Positions 5,696-6,659 of a DNA stretch of 6,659 nucleotides are shown here, piece after piece. Made by a program: the position numbers and the translations under genes. Origin of the DNA: Gammaproteobacteria bacterium (GTDB lineage: Bacteria; Pseudomonadota; Gammaproteobacteria; Steroidobacterales; Steroidobacteraceae). Position 1 is the stretch's first letter; each line of letters begins with the position of its first letter. The notes below the pieces were generated by a model. That model was not told the origin of the DNA, made no database searches, and worked only from the letters and a program-made list of their open reading frames with translations. The stretch spans positions 1 through 6,659 of the forward strand of contig JASHYG010000004.1 of the NCBI GenBank assembly GCA_030043215.1, written 5' to 3'.

Positions 5696-6631
5696 ATGAA
5701 CGCGCTGTCACGACGCCGCTTTCTGCGCGGCGGCCTCGAGGTGCTCGGCGCCGCTGCGGTGAGCTCGAGGCTCACAACGGCCCGCGCCGCCGCGGCCGCA
5801 TCCATCTCGACCGAGGACCTCGTGCCGAGCGACCGGGGTGCCATGACGTTGCTCCAGGGCGCCGGTTGCAACGTCGTCGCAGTGCGGGGCCCGGAGGGGT
5901 CGCTGCTGATCGACGGCGGCCTCGCGGCGAACTCCGATGCGTTGCTCGCGGCGGCTACCGCAGCAACGGGCAATGCCCGCGTCAACACGCTCATCAATAC
6001 GCACTGGCACCCGTCGCAGACCGGCTCCAACGAGCGCGTGGGGCGCGAGGGCGGCCTGATCATCTCGCAGGAGGTGACTCGGCTGTACCTGGGCCGCGCG
6101 GCCTTGTCGGCCTGCTACGACGGCAGCTACGGTCCGCTGCCGCAGATTGCCTGGCCCAAGAAGACCACCCGGGACACCGGATCGCTCGAGTTTGCCGGCC
6201 AGCACGTCGAGTACGTCTATCTGCCCGCAGCGCATACCGACGGCGATCTCTACGTCCACTTTCCGGAGCGGAATCTCCTGGTCGCGGGCGGTCCGGTGCT
6301 CGGTGACCGCTGGCCCGTCATCGACATCCGCAACGGCGCGTGGGTCGGGGGACTGCTCAACGCCTACGAGCAGCTCGCGTCCGTCACCCAGCCCGATACG
6401 CGCATCGTCCCCGCGAACGGCGGGCTGGTAACGGGGGCGGAGATCGCTCGCCGCCGCGACATCTATCAGAAGCTCTTCACGCAGCTGTTCGTCTATCTGA
6501 ACAAGGGCTTCGGCCCGGATGACGTGGTCGCGGCCCATCCGCTCAAAGCGTACGAGTCGGAGCTCGGCGATCCGTCCCGCTTCCTCGCCGGCGCCTACGA
6601 AAGCCTGATGTACGCTTACGTGCCGAACTGA
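5696..6631 (+). CDS. Tat-exported metallo-beta-lactamase-fold protein with altered metal site
   Basis: A 311-residue protein. A twin-arginine signal (S5-R6-R7-R8-F9-L10) is followed by an Ala-rich region, with cleavage around residues 31-35. The MBL fold is recognisable: N58-V-V-A-V-R / S-L-L-I-D-G-G (about 58-74), N101-T-H103-W-H105, A179-H180-T-D-G-D, a GG turn at 198-199, and PANG at 239-242. In canonical members the motif after HxH is D-H; here it is S107-Q108. The bridging Asp of the usual 'GD' turn is Gly199, and the PGHG histidine is Asn241. The three Zn1-type histidines (103, 105, 180) therefore remain while the Zn2-type ligands appear lost. The frame is intact and of normal family length, so this looks like divergence rather than decay. 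It could be a mono-zinc hydrolase or a non-catalytic binding protein. It is the last gene visible in the operon, starting 13 bases after the ankyrin gene. Confidence 0.87.
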   Translation: MNALSRRRFLRGGLEVLGAAAVSSRLTTARAAAAASISTEDLVPSDRGAMTLLQGAGCNVVAVRGPEGSLLIDGGLAANSDALLAAATAATGNARVNTLINTHWHPSQTGSNERVGREGGLIISQEVTRLYLGRAALSACYDGSYGPLPQIAWPKKTTRDTGSLEFAGQHVEYVYLPAAHTDGDLYVHFPERNLLVAGGPVLGDRWPVIDIRNGAWVGGLLNAYEQLASVTQPDTRIVPANGGLVTGAEIARRRDIYQKLFTQLFVYLNKGFGPDDVVAAHPLKAYESELGDPSRFLAGAYESLMYAYVPN

Positions 6632-6659
6632 CACGCGGCGATCGGGGGCGGGTACGTAC
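6632..6659. other. Short downstream end without a recognisable feature
   Basis: These 28 GC-rich bases follow the MBL-fold stop codon. There is no ATG, no U-tract hairpin terminator and no clear ribosome binding site, so whether the operon continues cannot be judged. Confidence 0.5.

Noticed and set aside
5708..6634. 308-codon open frame on the minus strand
   Set aside because: It is antisense to the MBL-fold gene, which has clear family motifs and a Tat signal in the sense frame.
6652..6659. Palindrome GTACGTAC at the right edge
   Set aside because: It is a short self-complementary string cut by the window edge, too little to call an operator or terminator.

Overview
The window is GC-rich and densely coding. 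It reads as chromosomal DNA of a Gram-negative bacterium: there is a lipobox lipoprotein, two Tat signals, a Sec signal, CxxCH c-type haem motifs, Shine-Dalgarno sites and a sigma70-type promoter. The gene families (the DUF1587/1595/1592/1588/1585 'planctomycete cytochrome' architecture, and DUF1552/HXXSHH) occur in Planctomycetota, Verrucomicrobiota, Acidobacteriota, Myxococcota and some Gammaproteobacteria. My best guess is a gammaproteobacterium (Steroidobacter-like) or an acidobacterium, but the sequence alone does not settle it.

Layout. Positions 1-83 (minus strand) hold the first 27 codons of a divergent gene, almost all signal peptide, that runs off the left edge. Positions 84-397 are a divergent intergenic region. 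It has a good promoter for the minus-strand gene, a weaker candidate for the plus strand, and between them a 10-bp direct repeat with 11-bp period. Positions 398-6631 are a tight plus-strand operon of four genes: (1) a large Sec-exported protein with a CxxCH near each end; (2) a Tat-exported DUF1552 protein with the HXXSHH motif; (3) a lipoprotein with about eleven ankyrin repeats; (4) a Tat-exported metallo-beta-lactamase-fold protein. Gaps between genes are 3, 2 and 13 bases. The last 28 bases contain nothing I can support.

How the genes may work together. Every operon product carries an export signal, so the operon looks like a self-contained periplasmic or outer-membrane module: a putative dihaem redox protein, its customary DUF1552 partner, a membrane-anchored ankyrin scaffold and an MBL-fold protein. 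No substrate is established for the first two families, so the pathway is unknown. The most unusual point is that the MBL-fold protein keeps the three histidines of the Zn1 site but lacks the usual residues at all the Zn2 positions. It is either a mono-metal enzyme or a non-hydrolytic binding protein.
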